A stretch of 64,000 bases of DNA, taken from assembly GCF_019799945.1 (NCBI RefSeq), contig NZ_JABGCH010000002.1:186001-250000 (forward strand). Reading direction: 5' to 3'. Origin of the DNA: Modestobacter marinus. GTDB lineage: Bacteria > Actinomycetota > Actinomycetes > Mycobacteriales > Geodermatophilaceae. This document shows, in pieces, positions 52,080 to 60,828 of the stretch. Below the pieces are notes generated by a model that worked only from the letters and a program-made list of their open reading frames with translations, searched no databases and had not been told where the DNA came from. Position numbers and translations under genes: made by a program. Position 1 is the first letter of the stretch. The number at the start of each line of letters is the position of its first letter.

Positions 52080-52852
52080 CCGCGGTCGACCAGCGCCAGC
52101 ACCCGCGACGGCGAACCGGACCCGGAGACGATCGGCAGCGGCGCGGCGACCACCAGCGCACCGGTCGGCGGTAGCTGGGCGAGGTTCTGCAGCTGGGTGA
52201 GCCCGTACTTCCCGCTGCCCATGAGCAAGGTGTGGCACGGGAACGGCGGGTCGAACGAGTGCGCGGCGCCGGCGTCGGTGCCCACCGTCTCCACACCCAG
52301 CCCGATCACCGGCGCCTCCTCGGCCAGCCACCGCGCGCACGCGGGGGACAGCCCCGGGGTGTGCGGGCCGGTGTCGTCGGCGTTGACGAAGTCCCGCTGG
52401 GAGGACGACCGGGCGTCCCAGCCGGTGCGGTAGAGCAGCCAGCCGCCCTCGGGCAGCGGGCCGTGCTCCGCCTGCCACTGCTCGACGTGCTCCACCTCGA
52501 GCAGGAAGTCGGGGTCCTCGGCGGCCTGGGCGGAGAAGTCCAGGACGGCGGCCGGCGCGACCAGCCGCCGCACCGGCACCGACGCCACGTCGTCGCCGTC
52601 CCGGCCGGTCACCCAGTGGTTGGGTGCGTCGAAGTGCGTGCCGGTGTGCTCGCCGGTGCGGAAGTTGTTCCAGTACCAGGCGGGGCCGCGGTCGTCGTAC
52701 CGGCTCAGCTCCTCCAGCTCGAAGGGCGCGGTCTGGGCGAACGGGGGCGGCAGCTGGATGACCGGCGTCCCGGACGACAGCGGCGCGGTGAGGTCGACGA
52801 CCTCGACCCGGCCGGTGACCAGTGCCTCGGCGAAGCTGGCGAGGATCGACAT
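52076..52852 (-). CDS. cyclase-family (kynurenine-formamidase-like) metal hydrolase
   Basis: A 258-residue protein with the cyclase-family metal motif HTGTHFDAPNHW near residue 68 (H-x-G-T-H-x-D), VVDLTAPLSSGTPV at the N-terminus and GVETVGTDAG near 190. Relatives hydrolyse N-formylkynurenine, isatin or polyketide intermediates. It is the first gene of a pair with the TPP enzyme. An isatin-hydrolase-like or formamidase-like role is possible; the kynA gene is about 48 kb away and not obviously linked. Confidence 0.87.
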   Translation of the reverse strand: MSILASFAEALVTGRVEVVDLTAPLSSGTPVIQLPPPFAQTAPFELEELSRYDDRGPAWYWNNFRTGEHTGTHFDAPNHWVTGRDGDDVASVPVRRLVAPAAVLDFSAQAAEDPDFLLEVEHVEQWQAEHGPLPEGGWLLYRTGWDARSSSQRDFVNADDTGPHTPGLSPACARWLAEEAPVIGLGVETVGTDAGAAHSFDPPFPCHTLLMGSGKYGLTQLQNLAQLPPTGALVVAAPLPIVSGSGSPSRVLALVDRG

Positions 52853-52892
52853 CGCAGTCCCTTCTCGGCGGAGGGCGCTCAGCCAACCACGG

Positions 52893-53528
52893 TCAGGCGC
52901 TGACCTCCTCGTGCGTGTTCACGCCGGGTATCCGCCGGACCGACCCCCATCCGAAGCGGGCCCACGCCACGAGCAGCCCGGCGCCCACCACCGAGCCGAG
53001 CGTGTCGCGGACCAGGTCGCCGTTCGTGTCGTCGTTGCCCTCCGACAGCGCGGTGTCCAGCCACGCGTCGGACCGCCACTCGTAGATCTCCCACAGCGCG
53101 CCGATGGAGATGCCCAGCGCCAGCGTGACGACGCCGATGCCGACGTAGTGCCGCAGGTGGGTCTCGTCGCGCGGGTCGGGGACGACGTCGAGGCGGGCCA
53201 GGGCGATGTACACGACCGGGGCGGTGAGCATCGGCAGCGTGAAGTGCACCAGGTCGTCGAAGCGCACGAACTGGTCGTAGAGCCCGAACGTCTCGCCGAA
53301 CCCCTGCAGCGCCATCCCCAGGGTCAGCGACAGGTCGTACACCCGCGGCAGGTTCACCAGCCGGGCCAGGAGCGTGACCGCCCCGAGCCCGGCCAGCAGC
53401 GAGGCTGCACCCGGGCGGCCAGCGAACGCGTAGAGCACCGCCCCGCCCAGGATGACCAGCCGCAGGACGTCGATGCCGTCCCTGATCAGCCGGGACCAGT
53501 CCCCCAACACGAGCCGCCGCACGTCCAC
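52893..53528 (-). CDS. integral membrane protein (DUF2238/YjdF-like)
   Basis: A 211-residue protein with six membrane helices. The segments YDQFVRFDDLVHFTLPML near residue 85, ISIGALWEIYEWRSDAWL near 145 and GDLVRDTLGSVVGAGLLV near 170 are the pattern of DUF2238/YjdF proteins, where conserved Asp, His and Glu sit near membrane faces. Starts with GTG 53528. Function unknown. It lies between P450 and cyclase genes in the same direction, 45 and 40 bases away. Confidence 0.8.
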   Translation of the reverse strand: MDVRRLVLGDWSRLIRDGIDVLRLVILGGAVLYAFAGRPGAASLLAGLGAVTLLARLVNLPRVYDLSLTLGMALQGFGETFGLYDQFVRFDDLVHFTLPMLTAPVVYIALARLDVVPDPRDETHLRHYVGIGVVTLALGISIGALWEIYEWRSDAWLDTALSEGNDDTNGDLVRDTLGSVVGAGLLVAWARFGWGSVRRIPGVNTHEEVSA

Positions 53529-53573
53529 GGGGGTCCCTTACCCGCCGTCCGCGTCCACGCCCGCCGGCCGAGG

Positions 53574-54797
53574 TCAGCCCGGCTGCCGGACGGTCGGCCG
53601 GAACACCACCGGCAGCGCCCGCAGCCCGCGCAGCCCACCGGCCGACCAGCGCAGCTCCTCGACCGGGACGGCCAGGGCCAGGTCGGGCAGCCGGGACACG
53701 ATCGCGGTGAACGCGATCTGGCCCTCCAGGCGGGCCAGCGGCGCGCCCAGGCAGTAGTGGATCCCGTGCCCGAACCCCAGGTGCCCGCGGTGGCCGGCGG
53801 TGACGTCGAGCCGGTCGGGATCGGCGTGGCGGTCCGGGTCGCGGTCGGCGGCCGCGGTCGCCAGCATGACGACGTCCCCGCGGGAGATCGGCACCCCGGC
53901 GATCTCGAGGTCCTCGGCGGCGTACCGGGTGATGCCGAGGTTGACCGGCCCGTCGAAGCGCAGGAACTCCTCCACGGCGTCCGGGACCAGCGACGGGTCC
54001 GCGCGCAACCGGTCCAGCTGCTCGGGCGCGCGCAGCAGCGCCAGGGTGCCGTTGCCGATCAGGTTGACGGTGGTCACGTACCCGGCGACGAGCAGCAGGA
54101 AGGTCATCGACAGCAGCTCCTGCTCGTCCAGCCGCCCGTCGTCCTCGTCGCTCGCCTCGATCAGGCCGGTGAGCAGGTCGTCGGCCGGCTGCCGGCGCTT
54201 GTCGGCGATGAGGTCCCCGACGTAGCTCCGCAGCCGCGCGGCGGCGGCCGCCAGGTGCTCGGGGTCCATCCGCCGGTCCAGCGGCGTCTCGAGCATCTCG
54301 TCGGTCCAGGCCCGGAACCGCTCGCGGTCGTCCACGGGCACGCCCAGCAGCTCGCCGATCACCGTGATCGGCAGCGGCAGCGCGAACTCGGAGATCAGCT
54401 CGGCCTCTCCCCGGGGCGCGATCCGGTCCAGCAACTCGCCGGTGATCTCCTCGATCCGGGGGCGCAGCGCCTCGACCCGCCGGGCGGTGAACGCCTTGGA
54501 GACCAGCCGGCGCAGCCGGGTGTGCTCGGGGGGGTCGGAGATCAGCATGCTGCGGCTGAGGACGTCCTCGCCCATCAGCTCGGTCATCGCGGAGGACGTG
54601 TGCGGATCGCTGCTCAGCCGGGGGTCGGAGAGGGCGGCGAGCACGTCGTCGGGGCGGGTCACCACCCACACCGGAACGGCGTGGTTCATCGTCATCCGGC
54701 TCACCGGGCCGGCCTCGCGGAGCGCCGCGAGGGCGGGGAACGGATCGGCCAGCCCGGCGAGATCGGTGACGTCGGTGAGCGTGTCCGGTGCTGCCAT
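53574..54797 (-). CDS. cytochrome P450 with an altered I-helix
   Basis: A 407-residue soluble P450. The haem-ligand motif is GFGHGIHYCLGAPLARLEG near residue 350 with the cysteine present; the E-x2-R helix (VEEFLRF) is present near 285. The I-helix, normally AG-(H/Y)-(E/D)-T-T, reads AGYVTTVN, so the acid of the acid-alcohol pair that delivers protons for oxygen activation is valine. The conserved threonine remains. The enzyme may use another proton path or shunt chemistry. No ferredoxin gene is adjacent. ATG 54797 has AGGAAG upstream. Confidence 0.92.
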   Translation of the reverse strand: MAAPDTLTDVTDLAGLADPFPALAALREAGPVSRMTMNHAVPVWVVTRPDDVLAALSDPRLSSDPHTSSAMTELMGEDVLSRSMLISDPPEHTRLRRLVSKAFTARRVEALRPRIEEITGELLDRIAPRGEAELISEFALPLPITVIGELLGVPVDDRERFRAWTDEMLETPLDRRMDPEHLAAAAARLRSYVGDLIADKRRQPADDLLTGLIEASDEDDGRLDEQELLSMTFLLLVAGYVTTVNLIGNGTLALLRAPEQLDRLRADPSLVPDAVEEFLRFDGPVNLGITRYAAEDLEIAGVPISRGDVVMLATAAADRDPDRHADPDRLDVTAGHRGHLGFGHGIHYCLGAPLARLEGQIAFTAIVSRLPDLALAVPVEELRWSAGGLRGLRALPVVFRPTVRQPG

Positions 54798-54906
54798 GGC
54801 GCCTCTTCCTGGGTCGACGGCCCGTGCGACGCCTCCAGGCTGGCACTGCCCGGCCGTGGGCGACAGGTCATTTCCCGGCGCGGGGCCGGCGCCCGGGGGG
54901 ACGGGG

Positions 54907-56307
54907 TCAGCGCCCCCGGGGGTAGCCGAAGAACCCGCGCTTCTTGATCACCGCGCAGACCTCGGGCGGCACCTGGGCCTCCCAGGTCCCGTCGTCCGCG
55001 GGGATCCGACGCAGCACGTCCCGGCTCAGGATCGGCAGGTAGTCCGGCTTGTAGTTGTCCAGCGCGACGAAGCTCCCGCGCCGGTTGAGGTAGTCGTAGA
55101 GCGGCTGCAGCTCCTCCCCGACCGTCACGGTGTCGGCGGTGACCACCTCGCCGTCCCGCAGCATCGGGTAGACGAACAGCCGGAGGTCGTTCTTCAACAG
55201 CCGGCCGAACCCCTCCAGGATGCCGCCGGGCAGGTCCGCGTGGCCGGCCTCGTCGAACAGCGAGAGCAGACTCGGGACGCCCATGACCATGCCGATCCGG
55301 CCGTCGGTGCGCCAGGCCAGGTAGGCGGCCAGCCGGTGGTAGGCGAGGAAGTCGGAGATGAGCACGGTCATTCCGCAGGCCGACAGCAGGTCGGCACGGG
55401 CGAGGAAGTCCTTGCGGTCGACCACGTCTCCCCCGGCGCGCAGGTTGGCCATGGTCAGCTCGGTCAGCATCAGCACGTCGCGCCCGGCGACGGCGGGGTC
55501 GCCCTCGAACTTCTCCCGGGCGGCCTCGAGCATGTCGATGTTCACCACGGTCGGCGGGCGGAAGCTCCCCCGCTCCACCAGGATCGCCTTCTTCCGGAGC
55601 ACCTCGCTGGGTTGCAGCACCTGGCGGTCGGCCCCGAACATCGCCGCGCCGCTGAGCCCGACCTGCACGAGCTTGAGGGCCATCAGCCGGTTGTCGACCG
55701 CGCGGAACTCGATGCCCTTCAGCTCGATCATGTCGATCTCGATGCGGCCCGTGGTGAGCTGGTCGAGCAGCCGCTCGATCACCCGGTCCGGCTCGTGGTG
55801 CTGGAAGAACGCGGCGTGCAGCAGGTTCACCCCGACCACCCCGAGCGCCTCCTGCTGCTGAGGGGCCTCGTTGTCCAGCATCCGGACGTGCAGCACGATC
55901 TGGCTGGGCTCGTCCCGCGGGTGCGCCTGGAACTTCACGCCCATCCAGCCGTGGCACTCGTTGCCGCCCCGGTAGCTGCGGGCCACCACCGTGTCGGCGA
56001 AGGCGAAGAACGCCGTCTCGTCGCCCCGCTCCTCGCTGAGCCGGTCGAGGTTGAGCTGGAACTCGCGGTCGAGCATCGCCTGCAGGCGGCCCTTGCTGAC
56101 GTACCGGTCGGACTTGCCGTAGACCGCGTCGCTGACGGCCATGTCGTAGGCCGACATCGACTTCGCGACCGTGCCGGCCGCCCCGCCGGCGCGGAAGAAC
56201 CAGCGCGCGACCTCCTGGCCCGCGCCGATCTCGGCGATGGTGCCGTACCAGCGCAGATCGAGGTTGATCTGCAGCGCTTTCTGCAGGGTGTCGACGTGGA
56301 TCTCCAT
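54907..56307 (-). CDS. large conserved protein of unknown function
   Basis: A 466-residue protein, probably cytosolic. Conserved-looking blocks are IAEIGAGQEVARWFFRAGGA near residue 25, AKSMSAYDMAVSDAVYG near 48, FFAFADTVVARSY near 100, ECHGWMGVKFQ near 117, DNEAPQQQEALGVVGVNLLHAAF near 145, and RGSFRPPTVVNIDML near 245. I recall homologues in cyanobacteria and other phyla that carry unrelated automatic names; I cannot assign a function. The pattern of glutamates, aspartates and histidines suggests an enzyme. It has its own promoter region (TACGCT -10-like near 56440) and is followed by the P450 gene. Confidence 0.85.
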   Translation of the reverse strand: MEIHVDTLQKALQINLDLRWYGTIAEIGAGQEVARWFFRAGGAAGTVAKSMSAYDMAVSDAVYGKSDRYVSKGRLQAMLDREFQLNLDRLSEERGDETAFFAFADTVVARSYRGGNECHGWMGVKFQAHPRDEPSQIVLHVRMLDNEAPQQQEALGVVGVNLLHAAFFQHHEPDRVIERLLDQLTTGRIEIDMIELKGIEFRAVDNRLMALKLVQVGLSGAAMFGADRQVLQPSEVLRKKAILVERGSFRPPTVVNIDMLEAAREKFEGDPAVAGRDVLMLTELTMANLRAGGDVVDRKDFLARADLLSACGMTVLISDFLAYHRLAAYLAWRTDGRIGMVMGVPSLLSLFDEAGHADLPGGILEGFGRLLKNDLRLFVYPMLRDGEVVTADTVTVGEELQPLYDYLNRRGSFVALDNYKPDYLPILSRDVLRRIPADDGTWEAQVPPEVCAVIKKRGFFGYPRGR

Positions 56308-56465
56308 GCCCGCTCCCCTTCGGTCGCCGGCCAGGGACGGCGGCAGGCTAGCGAGCCGGTGCCCCCGGTCGCGGCGCGCCGCGTGCCGCGGTCCGTCGAC
56401 GGCGCGGGTCGGTCGAACGGGTGATCGGTCGGTCTCCCAGCGTACGGACGGGCCCGGGGGCGGGA

Positions 56466-56498
56466 CCTGCCGGACGGCGACCGGCGCCGTCCGGCAGG
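56466..56498 (-). terminator. 14-bp hairpin after the VOC gene
   Basis: CCTGCCGGACGGCG (56466-56479) and CGCCGTCCGGCAGG (56485-56498) form a perfect stem with a five-base loop, 24 bases beyond the end of the MaoC-VOC transcript. It lies upstream of the 54.9-56.3 kb gene promoter. Confidence 0.75.
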
Positions 56499-56521
56499 GC
56501 GGGTGAGTGGGCGGACGGGGG

Positions 56522-56953
56522 TCAGGCGGACGGCGGGCAGAACAGCTCGAGCGGCAGCCCGTCGGGGTCCTTGAACGACAGCCCCGATCCGTAGTGCGCG
56601 TCGACGATGCCGCCGTGCTCGATGCCGATCTCGTCCAGCCGTCGCTCCCAGGCCACCAGCTCGCTGCGGTCCGCGCAGCCGAAGGACACGTGGTCCAGCC
56701 CTCGCCGGCGGGGGGTGTGCGCGACGTCCTCGATGCCCTCCGGGAAGACGTGCAGGCCCAGCAGGGTGTCCCCCATGGCGAAGACCACGTGCCGGAACGG
56801 CCCGGTGTCCTCGTCCAGCACCGGGTCCGCGCCGACCAGCTCCCGGTAGAAGGGCACGCTGACGTCCAGGTCCCGGACGGTCAGCGCCACGTGGGTGATC
56901 GCGCCGAGCGTCGGGGTGGTGGGCCGGCCGGCGGCCGCGTCGGTCATGGTCAT
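56522..56953 (-). CDS. VOC/glyoxalase-family protein
   Basis: A 143-residue protein with two beta-alpha-beta-beta-beta modules. Metal-ligand candidates are His in ITHVALTVRDLD (near residue 21), His in GLDHVSFGC (near 86) and Glu near the end (LPLELF). Length and motif fit glyoxalase/dioxygenase or epimerase proteins. The ATG overlaps the MaoC gene stop (ATGA). Expression is probably driven from the SARP-like promoter at 57452-57485. Confidence 0.9.
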   Translation of the reverse strand: MTMTDAAAGRPTTPTLGAITHVALTVRDLDVSVPFYRELVGADPVLDEDTGPFRHVVFAMGDTLLGLHVFPEGIEDVAHTPRRRGLDHVSFGCADRSELVAWERRLDEIGIEHGGIVDAHYGSGLSFKDPDGLPLELFCPPSA

Positions 56954-57444
56954 GGCGATCTCTCCTCCATCGTGGGCGCCGGCTGCTCCGGCCCCCGCTG
57001 CCGTGTCCCCCGCTGCTCGACCTCCCGGCGCACCACCGGGTCCCGCCAGACGACGGCCGTGCCGTCCACGACGACGACGCCCTCGGCGGTGCGGACGGTG
57101 GTGGCGAGCGTGCAGATCGGCTTGTCCGCCCGGACGTCGAGCACCCGCGCCTCGGCGGTCAGCACGTCCCCCGGCCGGACCGGCGCCGGGAAACGCCAGT
57201 CGACGTGCAGGAAGACGCTGCCCGGACCGGGCAGGTCCTCGGCCACGAGCGCGTTCAGCAGCCCGGTGGTGACACCGCCCTGGACGACGATGCCGCCGAA
57301 CCGGCTGCGGGTGGCGAGGTCGGCGTCGTAGTGCACCGGGTTGCGGTCCCCGGTCAGCTCCGTGAAGAGCTCGATGTCCCGCGCCCGTACCGTGCGCGTG
57401 CGCCGGGCGACGTCGCCAGGGCGGAGGGCTGTCGGGTCAGTCAT
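56950..57444 (-). CDS. MaoC-like hotdog-fold dehydratase
   Basis: A 164-residue protein. The hydratase-2 signature (Asp and His) is in ELTGDRNPVHYDADLATRSRFGG near residues 30-50, which binds the CoA thioester and activates water in (R)-specific enoyl-CoA hydratases. The rest follows the hotdog fold with VFLHVDWRFPAPVRPGD. The ATG at 57444 lies only seven bases after a GACGCT -10-like element, so the mRNA is probably leaderless. First gene of the operon with the VOC protein. Confidence 0.9.
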   Translation of the reverse strand: MTDPTALRPGDVARRTRTVRARDIELFTELTGDRNPVHYDADLATRSRFGGIVVQGGVTTGLLNALVAEDLPGPGSVFLHVDWRFPAPVRPGDVLTAEARVLDVRADKPICTLATTVRTAEGVVVVDGTAVVWRDPVVRREVEQRGTRQRGPEQPAPTMEERSP

Positions 57445-57451
57445 GGCCGGG

Positions 57452-57485
57452 AGCGTCCCGCCGCGGTCTTCCACGGACCTTCCCG
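57452..57485 (-). promoter_or_regulatory. SARP-like direct-repeat promoter of the MaoC-VOC operon
   Basis: On the minus strand, GGAAGG (57483-57478) and GGAAGA (57472-57467) repeat at an 11-base period, and the -10-like GACGCT (57457-57452) begins nine bases after the second repeat. An 18-base word covering both repeats (57485-57468) occurs identically at 60829-60846. The pattern is that of SARP/BTAD activator boxes; the regulator gene at 57633 is adjacent. Confidence 0.7.
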
Positions 57486-57632
57486 CGTCCGCCGGCGAGC
57501 GCGGGGCACCGGAAGCCGTCGGTCCGGCCCTCCCCCGCCGTGGTTCCCCCTTCTCGGCCTCCGGCCGCGGTCCTACGCTGGCCCGCGGTACCGAAGTCAC
57601 GGGGACCGACGCCACAGGGAACGGACCCACTC

Positions 57633-60600
57633 GTGGACGTGCAGATCAGCCTGCTCGGCGGCTTCTCGGTCAGCGTGGACGGCCGGGAAGTCCCGGGCAG
57701 CGGGTGGACGCGGCGCTCGGCGTCCTCACTGGTCAAGCTGCTCGCCCTGGCGCCCGGCCGGCGGCTGCACCGGGAACAGGTCCTCGACGCCCTGTGGCCG
57801 GACCTGGCGCCCGAGGACGCCTCCCCCCGGCTGCACACCGCCGCCCACTACGCCCGGCGGGCGCTGGGCGAGCGGTCCGGCCTGGTGCTGCGCGGCGAGG
57901 TGCTCACCCTGCTCCCGGACGCCGACGTGCAGGTCGACGTGGAGCGCTTCCTGGCCCTCGCCCGGGTGGCGCTGGCCGGCGGCACGGCCGCCGACGTGGA
58001 CGCCGCCCTGGCCGCCCATCCCGGGCCGCTGCTCCCCGACGACCTGTTCGAGGCCTGGACCGGGGCGGAGCGGGACCGGGTCCGGCAGGTGCACCTGGAC
58101 CTGCTGCGGGCCGGACGGCGCTGGGAGGACCTGCTGCGCGAGGAGCCGGCCGACGAGCAGGCGCACCTGGCGCTGATGCGGGAGCTCGCCGACCGCGGGG
58201 ACCGGCGGGGTGCGCTGCGGCAGTTCGAGCGGCTGGACCGGGCGCTGCGCGCCGAGCTGGGCGTGGGCCCGTCCGCGGAGGCCGTCGCCCTCCGCGACCG
58301 GCTCACCCCGGCGGCCGAGAGCCCTCCGCCGGCAGCCCGCCCGCCCCGGCTGGTGGGACGGCGGCCGGTGCTGGAACGGCTGGACCGGGCGCTGCAGGAG
58401 ATCCGGACCGGGCGGGGCACCACCGCCCTGGTGCACGGTCTCGGCGGTGCCGGCACGTCGGCCGTCCTCGCCTGGGTACGCGCCCGCGCGGCCGCGGGCG
58501 GGGCGCGGACCGGGGCCGGCGGGACGTCGGCGGCCGAGGGCGGCTGGCCCTACGCGCCGGTCCTGGAGGCGCTCTCGGACCTCTGCCGGGCACACCCGAC
58601 GCTGCTCGACGGCCTGGACGACGCCTACCGGGACGAGATCGAGCGTGCCCTGCGCGGCGGCGAGCTGACCTGGTCCGGCGAGGGCGCCCACCAGCGCCTG
58701 TTCGTCTCGGTCGCGGAGCTGCTGCGGCTGGCCGCGGCGGGCGCCGGGGCGGTGCTCACCGTCGACGACCTGCACGACGCCGACGAGGGCAGCCTGCGCC
58801 TGCTGCACTACCTCGCCCGGGTGGCCGCCACCGAACGGGTCGTGCTGGTCGCCGGGCACCACGACGTCCCCGAGGACACCCGGCTCGGCCGGATGCGCGC
58901 CAGCCTGGTGCGCCAGCCGAGCGTGGCCGACCTGCCGATCCCGCCGCTCTCGCCCACCGGGACGGCTGCGCTGCTCGCCGACCACCTCGGCACGCCCGTC
59001 GACGACCGGCTCGTCGAGGAGGTGTACGCCTGGTCGGGCGGGCTCCCGCAGCGGGTACTGCAGGTGCACGCCGGCGTCGGCCGGGGCGACACGGTGCCGC
59101 TGCCGATCGAGCGGCTGCTGTCGGCCTGCCCCCCGGGCACCGAGGACGTGCTGCGCCGCGTCGCCGTCGCCGGGACGGCGGTGACCACGGACGAGTTCGT
59201 CGCGCTGGCCGGCACCGGCGAGGACGAGGCGTTCGCCGTCCTGGACGCCGCCCTCACCACGGGCCTGGTGCAGCCGGCCGAGATCGGCTTCCGCTTCCGG
59301 AGCAGCCGGCTCCGCCAGCGGCTGATCGCCGGGCTGCCGCCGCACCGGTTGCAGCGGCTGCACCGGGACGCCGCCGCCGCGCTGGAGACGCTGGGCGCCG
59401 CGCCGGCGCGGATCGGCTCGCACCTGCTGCACGCCGGCGCCGCGGCCGCCGCCGTCCCCCACCTGCTGACCGCGGCGGAGAGCGCGGCGGCCGTGGGCGC
59501 CTACCGGGACGCGCTCGACCTGGTCGAGCAGGTCCGGGACGTGGCGACGGGCGCCGACCGGGCGCGGCTGCTGGCCCTGCGCGCCGACCTGCTGCTGGCC
59601 GTCGGGGACCCCGCCGCCGTGGCCGCCTACCGGGAGGCGGCCGTCGTCTGCGTCGGGGACGCCCGCCGGATCGTGCTGGCGCGGCTGGCGCAGGCGTGCA
59701 GCATGGCCGGCGACCAGGAGACCGCCGCGGACGCGCTGTCCGGGCTGGAGACCGACGGGGGCCCGGCCGACGGCATGATCCTGCTCGCGCGCGGCCACGT
59801 CGCCTACTTCACCGGCGACATCGCCGCGGCCCGGGCGGCCGCGGACGAGGCGCGGGCCCGGCTCGGCGACGCGACGGACTGGCGGCTGCTGGACCTCATC
59901 GCGCTGCAGGGGCTGATCGCGCACAACGACGGGCAGTGGTTCCGCCGGCTGCGCCACGAGCTGCAGCGCACCCGGGAGGCGCCGACGGTGGCCACCGCCG
60001 TCTTCGACGCGCACCTGTGCGTCGCCGAGTACCTCCTGTACGGGCCCACCCCCTACACCGAGGTCATGGAGCTCGGCCGCGCGCTGCGGGAGACCGCACA
60101 GCGCGCCGGCGCGGTGCGCGCGGTCGCGTTCGCCTCGGCGCTCACCGGCGAGGCCGCCCTGCTCTCCGGCGACCTGCCCACCGCCGAGCACGACCTGCTG
60201 GAGGCGGTGGACCAGCACGCCGAGATCGGCGCCGCCGCCGGGGAGGCCCACTCCCTCCAGCGGCTGGCCGAGCTGCGCGTCCTGCAGGGCGACCGGGCCG
60301 AGGCGCGCCGGCTGCTGCAGCGGGCCCTGCCGCTGGCCCGCTGGTCACCGATCGCGATGCACCTGATGCAGCGGATCGACGGCACGACCGTCCTCGCCGC
60401 CGACACCCCCGAGGACGCCTACGCCGCGGCGCGCCGGGCCGAGGCGACGGTCGGGCCCGAGGACGAGTGCCACTTCTGCCAGGTGATGGTGTCCGTGCCG
60501 TGCGCGATCGCCTGCGCCGACGTGGGCGACGTCGACCGGGCGCAGCGGCACCTGGCGACCGCCGAGGAGTCGGCGGCCCTGTGGCACGGCACCGCCTGGC

Positions 60601-60794
60601 AGGGGGCGGTGCTGGAGGCGCGCGCCCACCTGGTGCGCGCGCAGGGCGACGAGGCCGGGTGGCGGAGCCTGCTCCTGCGGGCCGCCGAGTGCTTCGACAC
60701 CGCCGGCCAGCCGCTCGACGCGGACCGGTGCCGCACCGCGCAGACCCCGACCGGGTCGGCGACCGCCCGGGCCGGGCAGCGGCTGCCCACCTGA
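57633..60794 (+). CDS. BTAD/SARP-type transcriptional activator with degenerate NTPase domain
   Basis: A 1053-residue regulator. N-terminal OmpR-like winged helix (ISLLGGFSVSVDGREVPG) and BTAD domain run to about residue 225. A STAND/AAA-like ATPase region follows (PPRLVGRRPVLERLDRAL...), with GLGGAGTS at the Walker A site, where the lysine is threonine; the acidic Walker B (LTVDDLHDADEGSL) is intact. The C-terminal half is helical TPR-like repeats. It should bind direct repeats through the N-terminus. Start GTG 57633 has only a distant AGGGAA site. Likely targets are the boxes at 57452-57485 and 60829-60862. Confidence 0.9.
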   Translation: MDVQISLLGGFSVSVDGREVPGSGWTRRSASSLVKLLALAPGRRLHREQVLDALWPDLAPEDASPRLHTAAHYARRALGERSGLVLRGEVLTLLPDADVQVDVERFLALARVALAGGTAADVDAALAAHPGPLLPDDLFEAWTGAERDRVRQVHLDLLRAGRRWEDLLREEPADEQAHLALMRELADRGDRRGALRQFERLDRALRAELGVGPSAEAVALRDRLTPAAESPPPAARPPRLVGRRPVLERLDRALQEIRTGRGTTALVHGLGGAGTSAVLAWVRARAAAGGARTGAGGTSAAEGGWPYAPVLEALSDLCRAHPTLLDGLDDAYRDEIERALRGGELTWSGEGAHQRLFVSVAELLRLAAAGAGAVLTVDDLHDADEGSLRLLHYLARVAATERVVLVAGHHDVPEDTRLGRMRASLVRQPSVADLPIPPLSPTGTAALLADHLGTPVDDRLVEEVYAWSGGLPQRVLQVHAGVGRGDTVPLPIERLLSACPPGTEDVLRRVAVAGTAVTTDEFVALAGTGEDEAFAVLDAALTTGLVQPAEIGFRFRSSRLRQRLIAGLPPHRLQRLHRDAAAALETLGAAPARIGSHLLHAGAAAAAVPHLLTAAESAAAVGAYRDALDLVEQVRDVATGADRARLLALRADLLLAVGDPAAVAAYREAAVVCVGDARRIVLARLAQACSMAGDQETAADALSGLETDGGPADGMILLARGHVAYFTGDIAAARAAADEARARLGDATDWRLLDLIALQGLIAHNDGQWFRRLRHELQRTREAPTVATAVFDAHLCVAEYLLYGPTPYTEVMELGRALRETAQRAGAVRAVAFASALTGEAALLSGDLPTAEHDLLEAVDQHAEIGAAAGEAHSLQRLAELRVLQGDRAEARRLLQRALPLARWSPIAMHLMQRIDGTTVLAADTPEDAYAAARRAEATVGPEDECHFCQVMVSVPCAIACADVGDVDRAQRHLATAEESAALWHGTAWQGAVLEARAHLVRAQGDEAGWRSLLLRAAECFDTAGQPLDADRCRTAQTPTGSATARAGQRLPT

Positions 60795-60828
60795 CCCCTT
60801 CCCGACCGCCGTCCCCGGCACGGTGCGA

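Noticed and set aside
3720-52852. A split kynurenine pathway formed by kynA and the cyclase-family gene
   Set aside because: They are about 48 kb apart with no kynureninase, and the cyclase is coupled to a TPP enzyme instead.
52620-54947. A 775-codon plus-strand open frame
   Set aside because: Antisense to the cyclase, membrane protein and P450 genes with low-complexity composition (histidine, glutamine, glycine).
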